Shown here: positions 15,219 to 24,401 of the stretch, in pieces
Layout: every line of letters starts with the position of its first letter
Numbering within the stretch: the first letter of the stretch is position 1
NCBI GenBank assembly: GCA_966250865.1
Contig: CBINIT010000003.1
Location: 1 to 48,982 of the forward strand
Reading direction: 5' to 3'
Length of the DNA stretch: 48,982 bases
DNA from: CAYGGE01 sp966250865
GTDB taxonomy: Bacteria; Patescibacteriota; UBA1384; CAYGGE01
Program-made: the position numbers and the translations under genes
The notes under the pieces: generated by a model
Told to the model about the DNA's origin: nothing
The model's database searches: none
The model's input: only the letters and a program-made list of their open reading frames with translations

Positions 15219-15881
15219 ATGGATAATCTATCAGCAGCAGGGGCGCCCCAGTCAGAAGCGGTATTTCCACCACGACTGGCAACAAACGACCAGACCACCA
15301 TTGCTCCAGTGACGGCAATGGTTCGACCATGGGGTGTAATTTACGCTATTGTTGCTGCCCTTATTGTCCTTGTGGGTGTATTCATGCTCTATTCTTTGAC
15401 TGTCTCAGCCAACTCTCGGATTCGACGTGCTGATACTGCTATTCAGGAAATTAAGAGTGAGCTCCAGACCGAGCCGTTAGCTACGATTGACCAAAAGGCG
15501 AGTCAAATTGTCACGCTTGTCGAAGGCTATGATCTGGCGGTTAAAAATCGACCAGACTTTACAAAAATCACTGATGAAGTGACGAAACTGCTTCCGTCGT
15601 CAGTAAAGATTAATACCTTGAGCGTTGATGCTAATGGCCAGTTTCGAACAACACTGCGAGCCGGTAACTTTATCGATGCCGGTAAAGCATTACTCGGCCT
15701 GCGACGTTCGACTTATCTGCAGAATGTAGCTCTCGAAACAATAAACTTTGACGCGAAAGAGCGTTCAACTATTGACTTTGCACTGGTTGGTCTCATCTCC
15801 ATGAATCAAATTCAGATGGGCACTACTGAGGCTGCAGCAACACAAGGCGTACCAGAGAGTCTTTTTGGGAACGGTTCTTAA
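15219..15881 (+). CDS. pilN: PilN-like type IV pilus assembly protein
   Basis: A 220-residue protein: cytoplasmic N-terminus of about 40 residues, one membrane helix (GVIYAIVAALIVLVGVFMLY), then a coiled coil and a ferredoxin-like periplasmic-side domain (TDEVTKLLPSSVKINTLSVDANGQFRTTLRAG). This is the PilN plan; PilN and PilO pair to form the alignment complex that links the membrane platform to the ATPases. It follows the adhesin gene by 35 nt and precedes pilO by 17. No PilM partner is found. The assignment rests on topology and position rather than strong motifs. Confidence 0.75.
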   Translation: MDNLSAAGAPQSEAVFPPRLATNDQTTIAPVTAMVRPWGVIYAIVAALIVLVGVFMLYSLTVSANSRIRRADTAIQEIKSELQTEPLATIDQKASQIVTLVEGYDLAVKNRPDFTKITDEVTKLLPSSVKINTLSVDANGQFRTTLRAGNFIDAGKALLGLRRSTYLQNVALETINFDAKERSTIDFALVGLISMNQIQMGTTEAAATQGVPESLFGNGS

Positions 15882-15898
15882 GGAATAAGTGAGGGAAT

Positions 15899-16471
15899 AT
15901 GCCATCATTTGCATTTCATATTAAGCCGGCTACGATCGTCATCCTCGCTTGTATCGTCTGGGTTGTTTTAGGGACCTATCTTGTCGGTCTGCCATTTTCC
16001 GAAAAACTTGCAGTAAAGACAGCAGAGTTGTCGCAAAAGGAGCAGGAGGCGGATCGCCTGGCTCAGCGAAAGGAGGCCTTAAGCTCGCTTGAAACGAAAC
16101 TAGCGAAGTATGATACCGAGCTTCAGCGGTTATTTGTGGCCTATCCTACTGATGAACAGGTGGTTGAGGCCATGATCCAGCTTCAAGGTATGGCTGATCG
16201 AGCCGGTGTCGCGGTGGCAGACATGAAACCAGCCAAATCACAGGTAAACGGGCTTCCAGTTAATTTGACGACAACCGGTAGCTACGAAAATACCATTAAG
16301 CTGCTCAAAGAGTTTGAACTTAACTTACGGCCAGTGAAGGTAGAGGCCTTCTCGTTTGCGAAGGCTACGGACCAGAGTGACAATGTGACCGGTACGTTCC
16401 AGCTGAGTCTCGGGTTTGCCCAGACAGCTCCCGCACCCGTAACGTCACCCGCTGTTCAGGAGGGTCTATGA
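15899..16471 (+). CDS. pilO: PilO-like type IV pilus assembly protein
   Basis: A 190-residue protein with one membrane helix near the N-terminus (TIVILACIVWVVLGTYLVGL), a coiled coil (residues 40-75, KTAELSQKEQEADRLAQRKE) and a C-terminal alpha-beta domain containing EAMIQLQGMADRAGVAVADM and the GSYENTIKLLKEFE segment typical of PilO. It would pair with PilN. It overlaps the next gene by 4 nt, so translation is coupled. Confidence 0.85.
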   Translation: MPSFAFHIKPATIVILACIVWVVLGTYLVGLPFSEKLAVKTAELSQKEQEADRLAQRKEALSSLETKLAKYDTELQRLFVAYPTDEQVVEAMIQLQGMADRAGVAVADMKPAKSQVNGLPVNLTTTGSYENTIKLLKEFELNLRPVKVEAFSFAKATDQSDNVTGTFQLSLGFAQTAPAPVTSPAVQEGL

Positions 16472-16716
16472 AATTTGCGCCGACGGCAATCTTTGGCTTT
16501 TTGGCCTGTATTTGCCTTGTACTTGTGTACGGCTGGCTTATTCAATCGGGACTCAAAAAGCCAGCAGCTAATTTAGCCCGTATTAAAGAGCCCGCTGTTA
16601 CTGCCGATACCATCTTAACTGATGACTTTTTCGCAAAATTCCAGGTTCGTAATACTAATGGTCCGTTACCCATTCAAATCCAAGCGAACGAGTTAGGTAA
16701 TACTCACCCCTTTTAG
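16468..16716 (+). CDS. Small membrane protein in the pilus operon
   Basis: 82 residues with one N-terminal membrane helix (AIFGFLACICLVLVYGWLI) and a short polar tail. It begins in the pilO stop codon (4-nt overlap) and ends 12 nt before pilB. The place is where pilP sits in proteobacterial operons, but the sequence is much shorter and has no lipobox, so PilP cannot be claimed. It may be a small subunit of the inner-membrane platform. Confidence 0.7.
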   Translation: MKFAPTAIFGFLACICLVLVYGWLIQSGLKKPAANLARIKEPAVTADTILTDDFFAKFQVRNTNGPLPIQIQANELGNTHPF

Positions 16717-16728
16717 TTCAACCGACAC

Positions 16729-19044
16729 ATGAATACATCACCAGGTCAGTCACCGCTTGTAGCCGAACTACTGAAATCCGGCCGTCTTACGCCTGATATA
16801 GTTTCACGTATCCCGAATACAGTAAGTCCCGCTGATATCGAGCAGTATCTCGTTTCGCAGAATCTAGCCACTGACGATGATATCCTTCAGGCCTACGCAT
16901 CGCTCTACCACTTACCGTTTGTTCATCTGCGTGATCTCGCTATCGAACCATCAGTTCTTGCGCTTATTCCTGAGTTGGTCGCCAGACGATACGATGTTGT
17001 TGCGTATAAAAAAGAAGGGGATATTGTTCATGTAGCACTTGCCGCGCCGAAGCGGATGGTTCATACCAATAATGTTGGGTTGCTCAAACGGTTGCAACAA
17101 GAGTTAAAACTTCGGATCGCCCCTGCTTTCGCGCCGCTAACCGAGATTCGTCAGGCTCATGGTGGATACACCAACGTTGCTCCTGTGCCGCCAACTGCCA
17201 ACTCCCAGTCCGTAGCGCCATCAGTTCCGAGCGCAACGAGTGCGCTGCAGGTCGTGCCTAAAGAAATTTCGTTTGAGAGCCTGACTATCGTTCCTGATGT
17301 ACTTGCGACCTTTCCGTATGAAGTAGCTCTGCGATACCATGTCGTTCCTTTTGCTAGGCCAAAGGAAGGTCAGCTATCTGTAGCAGCCCAGAACCCTGAA
17401 GATCCGACGGTGCGTGAATTGCTCGACTTCGTCCAAAGCCGCAACGGTCTCACTATTACTGTTTATCCAGTGAACGAAGCAAACTTCCGCTTAGCGATTG
17501 CCCAATATCCTGAGAGTAAGAAGAAAACCGTACCCGTGTCGCAAGGTGACCTTGCTACGCCAGACCTTCCATCTGCCGCGGCTGAGTCTGTTACTGCGCC
17601 ATCCAGCGAAGCTGAAGTCTCTGACTTGGCGACTGCGAGCGCGACTCCACCCGCTGAGCCGAGCGGGGTTATCATCCCTGAAGTAAGCTCTGACGACATT
17701 GCCTCTATTAGTAAAGAGCCGAAGATTTTTGATACGCAGCAGTACCAAGGTACTGCGACTGATCGCTTAGTTGCTGCTACTCAAGACACAGAAAATATCC
17801 TAGAAAGCTACTTTGCGCGCGAGCCACAAGACGTACAGGAGCTGGTTGGCATTGTTCAGTCGGGCAATGTCCCCCGCGTTGTGGCAGCGACTATTGCCCT
17901 CGCCATCAATACTCGTGCTTCAGACATCCACATCGAAGCGAGTAAAGATAAGGTTCGCTTGCGATTTCGTATCGATGGTGAACTGACCGATATTATTTAT
18001 CTTCCGCGGGTTATGCTGGCTCCGATCGTTTCTCGGGTGAAAATTCTCTCCCAGATGAAAATCGACGAAAATCGTATTCCGCAGGACGGACGTTTCGATG
18101 TCACCTTCCACGGCCGCGAAGTCGATATTCGTGTTTCGACGCTCCCAACCGTTCATGGTGAAAAGGTAGTAATGCGTATTCTCGACAAGACAGCGGGTGT
18201 CATGAGCCTTAAGGATATGGGGCTCGATGGTGCTAATCTTGAGCGACTAGAAGCGAGTGTTAAAAAGGCTTACGGAATGGTTCTTTCCACCGGCCCTACT
18301 GGTTCGGGTAAGACAACGACTCTCTATGCAATTATGCAGGAAATCTCTCAGCCGGAAGTCAATATTGTGACGATCGAAGATCCCGTTGAGTACGAAATTA
18401 CCGGCATCAACCAGACTCAGATTAAACCAAAAATCGGCTTTACTTTTGCGGAAGGCTTACGCAGCATTCTTCGTCAGGACCCGAACGTTATCATGGTTGG
18501 AGAAATTCGTGATAAGGAGACAGCCGACATGGCAACGCATGCGGCACTTACTGGTCACTTGGTGCTTTCGACGCTCCATACGAACAATGCGAGCGGCGCC
18601 ATGCCCCGTCTTGTTGACATGGGAATTGAGCCTTTCTTGATTACTTCGTCGGTTAGTGCGGTAGTGGGCCAACGGCTTGTTCGTCGGGTTTGCCCAGACT
18701 GTAAGGCTGAAGTTCAGCTACCTGAGTCAGTTCTTGATGAGTTGGCTACGGTTTTAGCGAGTGCCAACATTAGTGCTGAACTTAAGGACCGGTCTCGTTG
18801 GCATTTTGTTGCCGGGAAGGGGTGCAGCAAATGTCATAATGGGTATCGTGGCCGAATCGGCATCTTTGAAATTCTTACTATGAGTCCAACTATCGAGGCC
18901 TTAGTGGTAAAAGGCGAACCAGCCTCAGCGATTGAAGCCGCAGCAGTTAAGGAAGGCATGATAACGCTGAAACAAGACGGTTTGCTGAAGGCCATAGCGG
19001 GACTGACAACTATCGAAGAGATCATGAAAGCAACTGCCGAATAG
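16729..19044 (+). CDS. pilB: Type IV pilus extension ATPase PilB
   Basis: 771 residues. The N-terminus holds two MshEN/T2SE-N-like modules (about residues 1-145 and 185-265) joined by a Pro/Ser/Ala-rich linker, then a second disordered linker. The ATPase core has Walker A GPTGSGKT (522-529), the Asp and His boxes (TIEDPVEYEI; GEIRDKETADMATHAALTGH) and a tetracysteine zinc module (CPDC near 660, CSKC near 703). It powers pilin addition at the membrane platform. pilT and pilC follow, so the motor is complete here. Confidence 0.97.
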   Translation: MNTSPGQSPLVAELLKSGRLTPDIVSRIPNTVSPADIEQYLVSQNLATDDDILQAYASLYHLPFVHLRDLAIEPSVLALIPELVARRYDVVAYKKEGDIVHVALAAPKRMVHTNNVGLLKRLQQELKLRIAPAFAPLTEIRQAHGGYTNVAPVPPTANSQSVAPSVPSATSALQVVPKEISFESLTIVPDVLATFPYEVALRYHVVPFARPKEGQLSVAAQNPEDPTVRELLDFVQSRNGLTITVYPVNEANFRLAIAQYPESKKKTVPVSQGDLATPDLPSAAAESVTAPSSEAEVSDLATASATPPAEPSGVIIPEVSSDDIASISKEPKIFDTQQYQGTATDRLVAATQDTENILESYFAREPQDVQELVGIVQSGNVPRVVAATIALAINTRASDIHIEASKDKVRLRFRIDGELTDIIYLPRVMLAPIVSRVKILSQMKIDENRIPQDGRFDVTFHGREVDIRVSTLPTVHGEKVVMRILDKTAGVMSLKDMGLDGANLERLEASVKKAYGMVLSTGPTGSGKTTTLYAIMQEISQPEVNIVTIEDPVEYEITGINQTQIKPKIGFTFAEGLRSILRQDPNVIMVGEIRDKETADMATHAALTGHLVLSTLHTNNASGAMPRLVDMGIEPFLITSSVSAVVGQRLVRRVCPDCKAEVQLPESVLDELATVLASANISAELKDRSRWHFVAGKGCSKCHNGYRGRIGIFEILTMSPTIEALVVKGEPASAIEAAAVKEGMITLKQDGLLKAIAGLTTIEEIMKATAE

Positions 19045-19076
19045 GCGGTTAAGCACATGGTTACACGGCGATAACG

Positions 19077-19085
19077 TGATATACT
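19077..19085 (+). promoter_or_regulatory. Possible internal promoter (extended -10) before pilT
   Basis: TGATATACT between pilB and pilT matches an extended -10 element, in a 110-nt gap that is long for this operon. No good -35 is present at the right distance. A small imperfect hairpin and a run of seven T lie between this site and the AGAGGAGGGGAG ribosome site of pilT. Confidence 0.35.
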
Positions 19086-19154
19086 AAAGAAGAGCTGTCG
19101 CGCTAGCAGTTTTTTTCTAAAGGCGACAATAACCAGAGGACTAGAGGAGGGGAG

Positions 19155-20252
19155 ATGGCTGATACTCAGTCACCGGCACAGGCGGCGATAAGCACTGCTT
19201 CGACCCGGATGAAAAAGTTGCTTGATGAAGCAATCGCCAAGAAGGCAAGCGATCTTCATGTTGCCGTGGGTGTGCCACCAATTCTACGCGTTGACGGTAA
19301 GCTTGGCGCTGTTACTGGGCAAGAAGTGCTCGGTCCTGATGACACCCGGAAGCTTGCCGAAAGTATTATGACCGAACCACAGCTCGAGCGCTTTCTTGAA
19401 CAGCGTGATATCGACTTCTCTTTCGGCTACCAGGCAATGCGTTTTCGTGCCAATGTGTTTTTTGAACGGGGAAGTGTAGCGGCTAGCCTTCGCCTCATTC
19501 CCAAAGAAATTCAAACCCTTGAGAGCCTCAAGCTCCCCAGTTTTCTTGAGAAGTTTACCTTGCCGACTCAAGGCCTGGTATTGATTACCGGTCCAACAGG
19601 ACATGGAAAGACAACCACGATCTCAGCGCTCATTAAGCATATTAATGATACCCGTCGCGAGCATATCATTACCATTGAAGATCCAATTGAATACATCTTT
19701 GAACATAAAAAGAGTGTGATTCAGCAGCGAGAGATTGGCAGTGATGCGCTCAGCTTTTCAGCAGCCCTTCGAGCAGCCCTTCGCGAGGATCCGAACATTG
19801 TAGTTCTTGGCGAGATGCGTGACCTAGAGACGATTGAAACTGCCTTAACGGTTGCCGAAACGGGACACCTTGTGTTTGCTACGTTGCATACGAACAATGC
19901 CGCGCAAACCGCTGATCGTATCATTGACGTCTTCCCGCCGCATCAGCAAACGCAGATCCGTAGCCAACTTTCCAATGTCTTGCTTGGTATCGTCTCACAA
20001 CGATTGCTTCCTCGGGCTTCTGGCGGACGAATCGTTGCTGCGGAGATCATGGTTGCTAACGCCGCTGTCCGTAACCTTATTCGTGAGGGTAAGGCGCATC
20101 AACTGAACAATATTATCCAAACCTCTGCCGCCGAAGGCATGATTGGTCTTGATAAGATATTAGCCGAATTAGTAACTAAGGGTGAGATTACGATCGATGA
20201 TGCCTTGATTTGGGCAAATGATCCAAAGATATTTAAGTCTATGGTGTATTAA
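19155..20252 (+). CDS. pilT: Type IV pilus retraction ATPase PilT
   Basis: 365 residues, the usual PilT length. An N-terminal PAS-like domain (KKASDLHVAVGVPPILRVDG) is followed by the RecA-like core with Walker A GPTGHGKTT (146-154), ITIEDPIEYIF, the GEMRDLETIETALTVAETGH box and the C-terminal hallmark AVRNLIREGKAHQLNNIIQT. The His at the fifth position of the P-loop is uncommon; Ser is usual. It depolymerises the pilus for retraction, giving twitching or DNA uptake. A strong GGAGGGG precedes the ATG. Confidence 0.97.
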   Translation: MADTQSPAQAAISTASTRMKKLLDEAIAKKASDLHVAVGVPPILRVDGKLGAVTGQEVLGPDDTRKLAESIMTEPQLERFLEQRDIDFSFGYQAMRFRANVFFERGSVAASLRLIPKEIQTLESLKLPSFLEKFTLPTQGLVLITGPTGHGKTTTISALIKHINDTRREHIITIEDPIEYIFEHKKSVIQQREIGSDALSFSAALRAALREDPNIVVLGEMRDLETIETALTVAETGHLVFATLHTNNAAQTADRIIDVFPPHQQTQIRSQLSNVLLGIVSQRLLPRASGGRIVAAEIMVANAAVRNLIREGKAHQLNNIIQTSAAEGMIGLDKILAELVTKGEITIDDALIWANDPKIFKSMVY

Positions 20253-20258
20253 ACGCAA

Positions 20259-21305
20259 ATGAATCTACCTGTTATTAGTTTTGTATCAGTTCGAGATAAG
20301 GCATTTCTCTCGCGCCAATTGGCGACGATGATGAGCAGCGGTATACCACTGGCTCAGTCGATTGGCGTCTTGACCCTTGAAACGACGAACCCACAGATTC
20401 GTGAAGCCTTAAGTCAGATTGTCCACGATCTCGAAGCAGGATTGCCATTTTCCGCCGCGATTGAGAAACATCCTAGTATATTTAACACTACCTATGTTGC
20501 TGCCGCTCGAGCCGGTGAGGCGAGTGGGAAGCTTGAAGATGTGCTGCTCGATTTGGCTAACCATATTGAGCAAGAGAGTGCGGTTATCAGCAAAGTCAAA
20601 AGTGCCATGATCTACCCTGCCTTTATCATCGTGGCGATGATTGCGGTTATTGTACTCATGATGATTCGCGTATTGCCGCAGCTCAAGACTATCTTTACCG
20701 AAAGTGGCGTAGAGCTCCCCGCCTCAACTCGCTTTCTCATGGCAAGTTCCGACTTCCTTGTTGCTTACTGGATTCCTGTCCTCGTCTTTCTTGTAGGATT
20801 GGGGTTGTTGCTGCGCTATTATCTCAAGACCCCGACTGGTATCTACCTGCTTAACCACTTTCAGGCCCATTTACCTGGCCATTTTTCCGATGCTTTGTAT
20901 ATGAGCCGCTTTACCCGAACTATGAGCATGCTCGTTCGATCAGGCATTCCGATTATGCAGGCACTCAGTGTGACGAGTGAGGTTATGAACAATGTCCACT
21001 ATCGAAGCGCTCTCCTCGCAGCACGTAGCCAAGTTGAACGAGGCATTCCTTTGTCCTCTCCGCTCAGTCAAAACCGACTGTTTCCCCGTATTGTTTCGCA
21101 AATGATTATGGTTGGTGAGCAGACCGGAAAGCTTGATCAACTCTTAGAGAAGTTAGCGAAGTACTATGAAGACGAGATAGATGTTCGTATCAAAAATCTA
21201 TCCTCATTGATCGAGCCCATTATCATTGTTATACTAGGGCTAGGAGTCGCTTTCTTGGTAGTTTCGATCTTGATGCCAATCTACGATATTGCTCAAGTTC
21301 AGTAG
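20259..21305 (+). CDS. pilC: Type IV pilus platform protein PilC
   Basis: 348 residues with two T2SF domains, each a helical cytoplasmic bundle followed by membrane helices (AMIYPAFIIVAMIAVIVLMM; LVAYWIPVLVFLVGLGLLL; and the C-terminal IIIVILGLGVAFLVVSILMP). Conserved family phrases are FLSRQLATMMSSGIPLAQSI, AARAGEASGKLEDVL and MIMVGEQTGKLDQLLEKLA. It is the inner-membrane platform turned by PilB and PilT. It starts 6 nt after pilT. Confidence 0.96.
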   Translation: MNLPVISFVSVRDKAFLSRQLATMMSSGIPLAQSIGVLTLETTNPQIREALSQIVHDLEAGLPFSAAIEKHPSIFNTTYVAAARAGEASGKLEDVLLDLANHIEQESAVISKVKSAMIYPAFIIVAMIAVIVLMMIRVLPQLKTIFTESGVELPASTRFLMASSDFLVAYWIPVLVFLVGLGLLLRYYLKTPTGIYLLNHFQAHLPGHFSDALYMSRFTRTMSMLVRSGIPIMQALSVTSEVMNNVHYRSALLAARSQVERGIPLSSPLSQNRLFPRIVSQMIMVGEQTGKLDQLLEKLAKYYEDEIDVRIKNLSSLIEPIIIVILGLGVAFLVVSILMPIYDIAQVQ

Positions 21306-21398
21306 TAGTTAGTACCAGCTGTTCGCATTTCGGACGGTTGATAGCTAGTTACTTCTGTAGCTAGGATAGTCAACTTGCTCTCAAGGAGGGTCGATCAA

Positions 21399-21977
21399 GT
21401 GACAAATGTTTTATCTTATGACAAAAAAGGAGGGGATATCGTTAAGCGTGGTTTCACACTCATCGAACTCCTTGTTGTCATTGCAATTATTGGTATTTTG
21501 GCAACGATGTTTCTTGGGTCATTTGGTACGAGCCGGATGAAGGCTCGCGATGCGAACAGGATGAACGATCTTGCTCAGTTACGTAATGCACTTGAGCAGT
21601 ATGCAACTGATAAAGGTGGCGTCTATCCTGCAGCGGCTACGTCAGCTGGCGGTTGTAGCTCCTCATGTTACGTTGAAAAGTGGGGAAGTGCAGCACCAAC
21701 TGGCAATATCAATGACCTTATCACGGGGGGATATATTACGCTTATCCCTCGACCTGCTCAACTGCAATATGGCTATGCAACAAATGCAGCGAGTAAGACC
21801 TTGTACGCTGGGACAGCAAGTCCTGGTCCAGAATTTCCAGCAGTTGGCAATGCAACGGCTAGTGCGCATACCCAGTTTTTACTGGAAGCACAGCTCGAGC
21901 GCCCAACCGCAGGCAATACGGTCTGGCAGGTTCGAAGCAACGGAACATCGGGCCAAGCTCCATCAACATTGTTTTAA
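21399..21977 (+). CDS. Type IV prepilin (minor pilin)
   Basis: 192 residues from the GTG at 21399, which has AAGGAGGG (21383-21390) at ideal spacing. A leader of 18 residues ends in KRG, cleaved before FTLIELLVVIAIIGILA, the class III prepilin signal with Glu at +5. The globular part begins with a helix (SRMKARDANRMNDLAQLRNA) and has a Cys pair near residue 72 (SAGGCSSSCY). The frame is open upstream to 21375 without a better start. It lies beside the shorter, cleaner pilA. Confidence 0.9.
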   Translation: MTNVLSYDKKGGDIVKRGFTLIELLVVIAIIGILATMFLGSFGTSRMKARDANRMNDLAQLRNALEQYATDKGGVYPAAATSAGGCSSSCYVEKWGSAAPTGNINDLITGGYITLIPRPAQLQYGYATNAASKTLYAGTASPGPEFPAVGNATASAHTQFLLEAQLERPTAGNTVWQVRSNGTSGQAPSTLF

Positions 21978-21998
21978 TTCTCAACTCGAGGAGGGATA

Positions 21999-22424
21999 AT
22001 GAATCGTAAAGGTTTTACCCTTATCGAACTTCTGGTTGTCATCGCCATCATCGGCATCTTGGCATCCATGTTCATGGTCGCACTTGGTGGCGCACGCGCC
22101 AAGGGTCGTGACGCACAGCGCAAGAGTGATCTTCGTCAGTTGAAGGCAGCTCTTGAGCTCTACGCGGCTGATCACGATGATGCTTACGTCAGCACTACTG
22201 GTACTGAAGTAACAGTAGATGGTTCAACCGACGCTTTATCAGCAGCGTTGAGTCCTGACTACATCAAGACGGTTCCTACCGACCCACGTAACACTGGTAA
22301 CTACGTCTACAAATACACCTCAACAGATGGTTCAAGCTACACTATGACTGCAACTTTGGAAAATACCAATGATCCAGACGGTGCAAGCGGTGCTGCTGAA
22401 GGCTACGTTGTAGAAAACGACTAA
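21999..22424 (+). CDS. pilA: Major type IV pilin candidate
   Basis: 141 residues with the shortest leader of the set (MNRKG before FTLIELLVVIAIIGILAS), a strong GAGGAGG ribosome site, and a compact head with an N-terminal helix (KGRDAQRKSDLRQLKAALEL) and a repeat-poor Thr/Ser/Asp-rich beta region ending GYVVEND. Clean leader, small size, strong start and the downstream stem-loop suggest it is the major subunit. PilD, the peptidase that removes the leader, is the next gene. Confidence 0.88.
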   Translation: MNRKGFTLIELLVVIAIIGILASMFMVALGGARAKGRDAQRKSDLRQLKAALELYAADHDDAYVSTTGTEVTVDGSTDALSAALSPDYIKTVPTDPRNTGNYVYKYTSTDGSSYTMTATLENTNDPDGASGAAEGYVVEND

Positions 22425-22441
22425 CAGTTTACTGTTAGACT

Positions 22442-22484
22442 CGAGAGTGCTAAGTCTATCGCCTGGCGAGGACTTAGCCTCTCG
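22442..22484 (+). promoter_or_regulatory. Large stem-loop between pilA and pilD
   Basis: CGAGAG (22442-22447), one bulged T, GCTAAGTC (22449-22456), then GACTTAGC (22471-22478) and CTCTCG (22479-22484) make a 14-bp stem; inside, TCGC/GCGA adds 4 bp with a 3-nt loop. A smaller hairpin (TAACAG/CTGTTA, 22422-22437) overlaps the pilA stop. There is no U tract. It may protect the pilA 3' end or lower readthrough into pilD. Confidence 0.65.
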
Positions 22485-22501
22485 CGTATTAAGGAGGGGA
22501 T

Positions 22502-23257
22502 GTGCTACTACTTGTCTTACTTGGTGGACTTATTATCGGCTCGTTCCTCAACGTCTTGATCGCTCGTTTTTTTGAACTCGAGACGGTAGTAAATACTCGT
22601 TCACACTGCATGTCGTGCAAGAAAGAGATCGCTTGGTACGATCTGGTACCGTTTCTCTCCTTTGTTCTGCTTAGTGGTCGTTGTCGATATTGTGACGAAA
22701 AGATCTCTTGGCAATATCCAATCGTTGAAGCTCTGACAGCAGTACTTGCTCTCCTTCTGTTCAGCCAGTTCGGTCTGACAGTTTATAGTGTCGGACTGTT
22801 TCTCGTTTTTAGCTTACTCCTTGTAGTTTCAGTTATTGATATCAATCATCACCTTATTCCTGACGAGTATGCATTAACCGCAGTATTGCTCGCTTTTGCT
22901 ACAGTATTTCTACGGTCTGATGCAATGAGCTTCGATGGTATTGCCGCTGGAGCATTGCTCGGTGGCGGCTTCTTGGCCTTGCTGGTCTTTCTCAGCGGTG
23001 AACGTTGGATGGGCATGGGAGATATTAGTCTCGGTTTGATTATCGGTCTTCTTTCAGGGGTTGCTGGCTCAGTGGTAGGCTTAACGGTTGCCTTTGTTGT
23101 TGGAGCAATTTTCAGTATCCTCTTATTGCTTAGCCATCGAAAAGGGAGAAAAGATCATATCCCATTCGGTCCCTTTCTCGTATTAGGTGCTCTAGTTGCT
23201 ACGCTCTGGGGCGACCAGCTGGCGAACTGGTATCTTAATCTTATTCGTTTCATGTAA
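22502..23257 (+). CDS. pilD: Prepilin peptidase/N-methyltransferase PilD
   Basis: 251 residues, polytopic. The N-terminal GSFLNVLIARF motif and the zinc loop with C-x-x-C pairs (CMSCKKEIAWYDLVPFLSFV, then CRYCDEKISWQYP) are present. The two catalytic aspartates of this aspartic membrane peptidase lie in VIDINHHLIPD and GMGDISLGL. It cleaves the prepilin leaders encoded around it and methylates the new N-terminal Phe. The GTG start is in frame and lies close to AAGGAGGGG. Confidence 0.95.
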   Translation: MLLLVLLGGLIIGSFLNVLIARFFELETVVNTRSHCMSCKKEIAWYDLVPFLSFVLLSGRCRYCDEKISWQYPIVEALTAVLALLLFSQFGLTVYSVGLFLVFSLLLVVSVIDINHHLIPDEYALTAVLLAFATVFLRSDAMSFDGIAAGALLGGGFLALLVFLSGERWMGMGDISLGLIIGLLSGVAGSVVGLTVAFVVGAIFSILLLLSHRKGRKDHIPFGPFLVLGALVATLWGDQLANWYLNLIRFM

Positions 23258-23280
23258 TCCGCAATAAGTTGTGAGTGTTT

Positions 23281-23847
23281 ATGAAGCAACTGGTCCCTCT
23301 AACAGCCAATTATCGTAGCGGTTTTACGCTCATTGAACTGCTTACGGTTATTGGTGTTGTAGGTATTCTTATCGGCCTCATTCTTGCCAGCACCATTCCA
23401 GCCCAGGCTAAAGGCCGTGATCGACGAAGACTCGCTGATCTTAAACTTATACAGGCCGCATTAGAGCTCTACGCTAAAGGTGAAGATGCAAGCTATCCGT
23501 ACCCAGAGTCTATCTATAGTAATGTGGAGTTTCAAAAGTACATGACGAAGACTCCCATTGACCCAAGGGGTCAGTCATATACCTATTATGCCCCTGCTTG
23601 CGTTAAAGCGAGCAGCGACCCAAGTTCTGAACTAGCCGTTGTTGTACCAACTAAGGCAGGAGCACTCCGTCAGCTCCTCGGTCGTGGGGCTTCCTTGACT
23701 GGCTACTGTGACGCGGGCTTTGGCTGGGTGCCGTACGCTGTAACGACCGAATTGGAAACCAAGATTGGCAATTCATCCGATGTGTTGTCGGTCGTCCAGA
23801 CGGGCCTGAGGCAGGCAGTATTTTCCAGTCGGGCGCCACTGTATTAA
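23281..23847 (+). CDS. Type IV prepilin-like protein
   Basis: 188 residues from the ATG at 23281 (a GTG at 23275 is also in frame). The leader MKQLVPLTANYRSG precedes FTLIELLTVIGVVGILIGL. The helix AKGRDRRRLADLKLIQAALE and the PIDPRGQSYTYYAPAC segment resemble the neighbouring minor pilins, suggesting duplication. Probably a minor pilin in the tip complex. The ribosome site is weak, so expression may be low. Confidence 0.87.
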   Translation: MKQLVPLTANYRSGFTLIELLTVIGVVGILIGLILASTIPAQAKGRDRRRLADLKLIQAALELYAKGEDASYPYPESIYSNVEFQKYMTKTPIDPRGQSYTYYAPACVKASSDPSSELAVVVPTKAGALRQLLGRGASLTGYCDAGFGWVPYAVTTELETKIGNSSDVLSVVQTGLRQAVFSSRAPLY

Positions 23848-23858
23848 GGGAGGTTAGA

Positions 23859-24401
23859 ATGCCCACGTTATTACGTGCAACAAGACAAGGCTTTACTCTC
23901 ATAGAACTCATGATCGTTATTGCTATCATTGGTTTGTTAATGTCATTTGCTATGACCTCGATTCGTTCATCGCGAGTGCGAAGTCGTGATGTCAAGCGGA
24001 TTACGGACTTGCGAACCATTCAGTCGGCGCTGGAGCAGCATGCCTTAGTTTATCCGACGCAACCATACCCGCCGCTTGTTGGAACGTATTGTAGTGGTGG
24101 TGTTGGCATCTATAACAACCCCTGTTTTAGTGACTTTATCGGCACTACGCCGCTTGACCCTGACGGGCAACAATACCCCTATGTAAAGCCAGCGTGCTTG
24201 TATCGTACTGCAACCTCGTCGCCAAAGATGGTCATGATCAGTGCAACGAATAAGGCGGCCTGCGATAGCTATACGACACCAGTTTTTCCATCGGTGTTTA
24301 GCTCGTCCTATGGATTACATGTAGAGCTCGAACGTCCAAACGATGAAGCGAAAAATGATCGATCACCAGCTGACGATAAGAGCTACGACCTAATGCCATG
24401 A
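23859..24401 (+). CDS. Type IV prepilin-like protein
   Basis: 180 residues. Leader MPTLLRATRQG, then FTLIELMIVIAIIGLLMS. The head starts with RSRDVKRITDLRTIQSALEQ, the same plan as the 23281 and 21999 products, and has several Cys (TYCSGGVGIYNNPCF; ACDSY) that may form disulfides. AAGGGAGG lies before the ATG. The stop overlaps the next start by 4 nt. Confidence 0.9.
   Translation: MPTLLRATRQGFTLIELMIVIAIIGLLMSFAMTSIRSSRVRSRDVKRITDLRTIQSALEQHALVYPTQPYPPLVGTYCSGGVGIYNNPCFSDFIGTTPLDPDGQQYPYVKPACLYRTATSSPKMVMISATNKAACDSYTTPVFPSVFSSSYGLHVELERPNDEAKNDRSPADDKSYDLMP

Noticed and set aside
16468..16716. Naming the 82-residue pilus-operon protein PilP
   Set aside because: Only the position agrees; there is no lipobox and the length is about half that of PilP.
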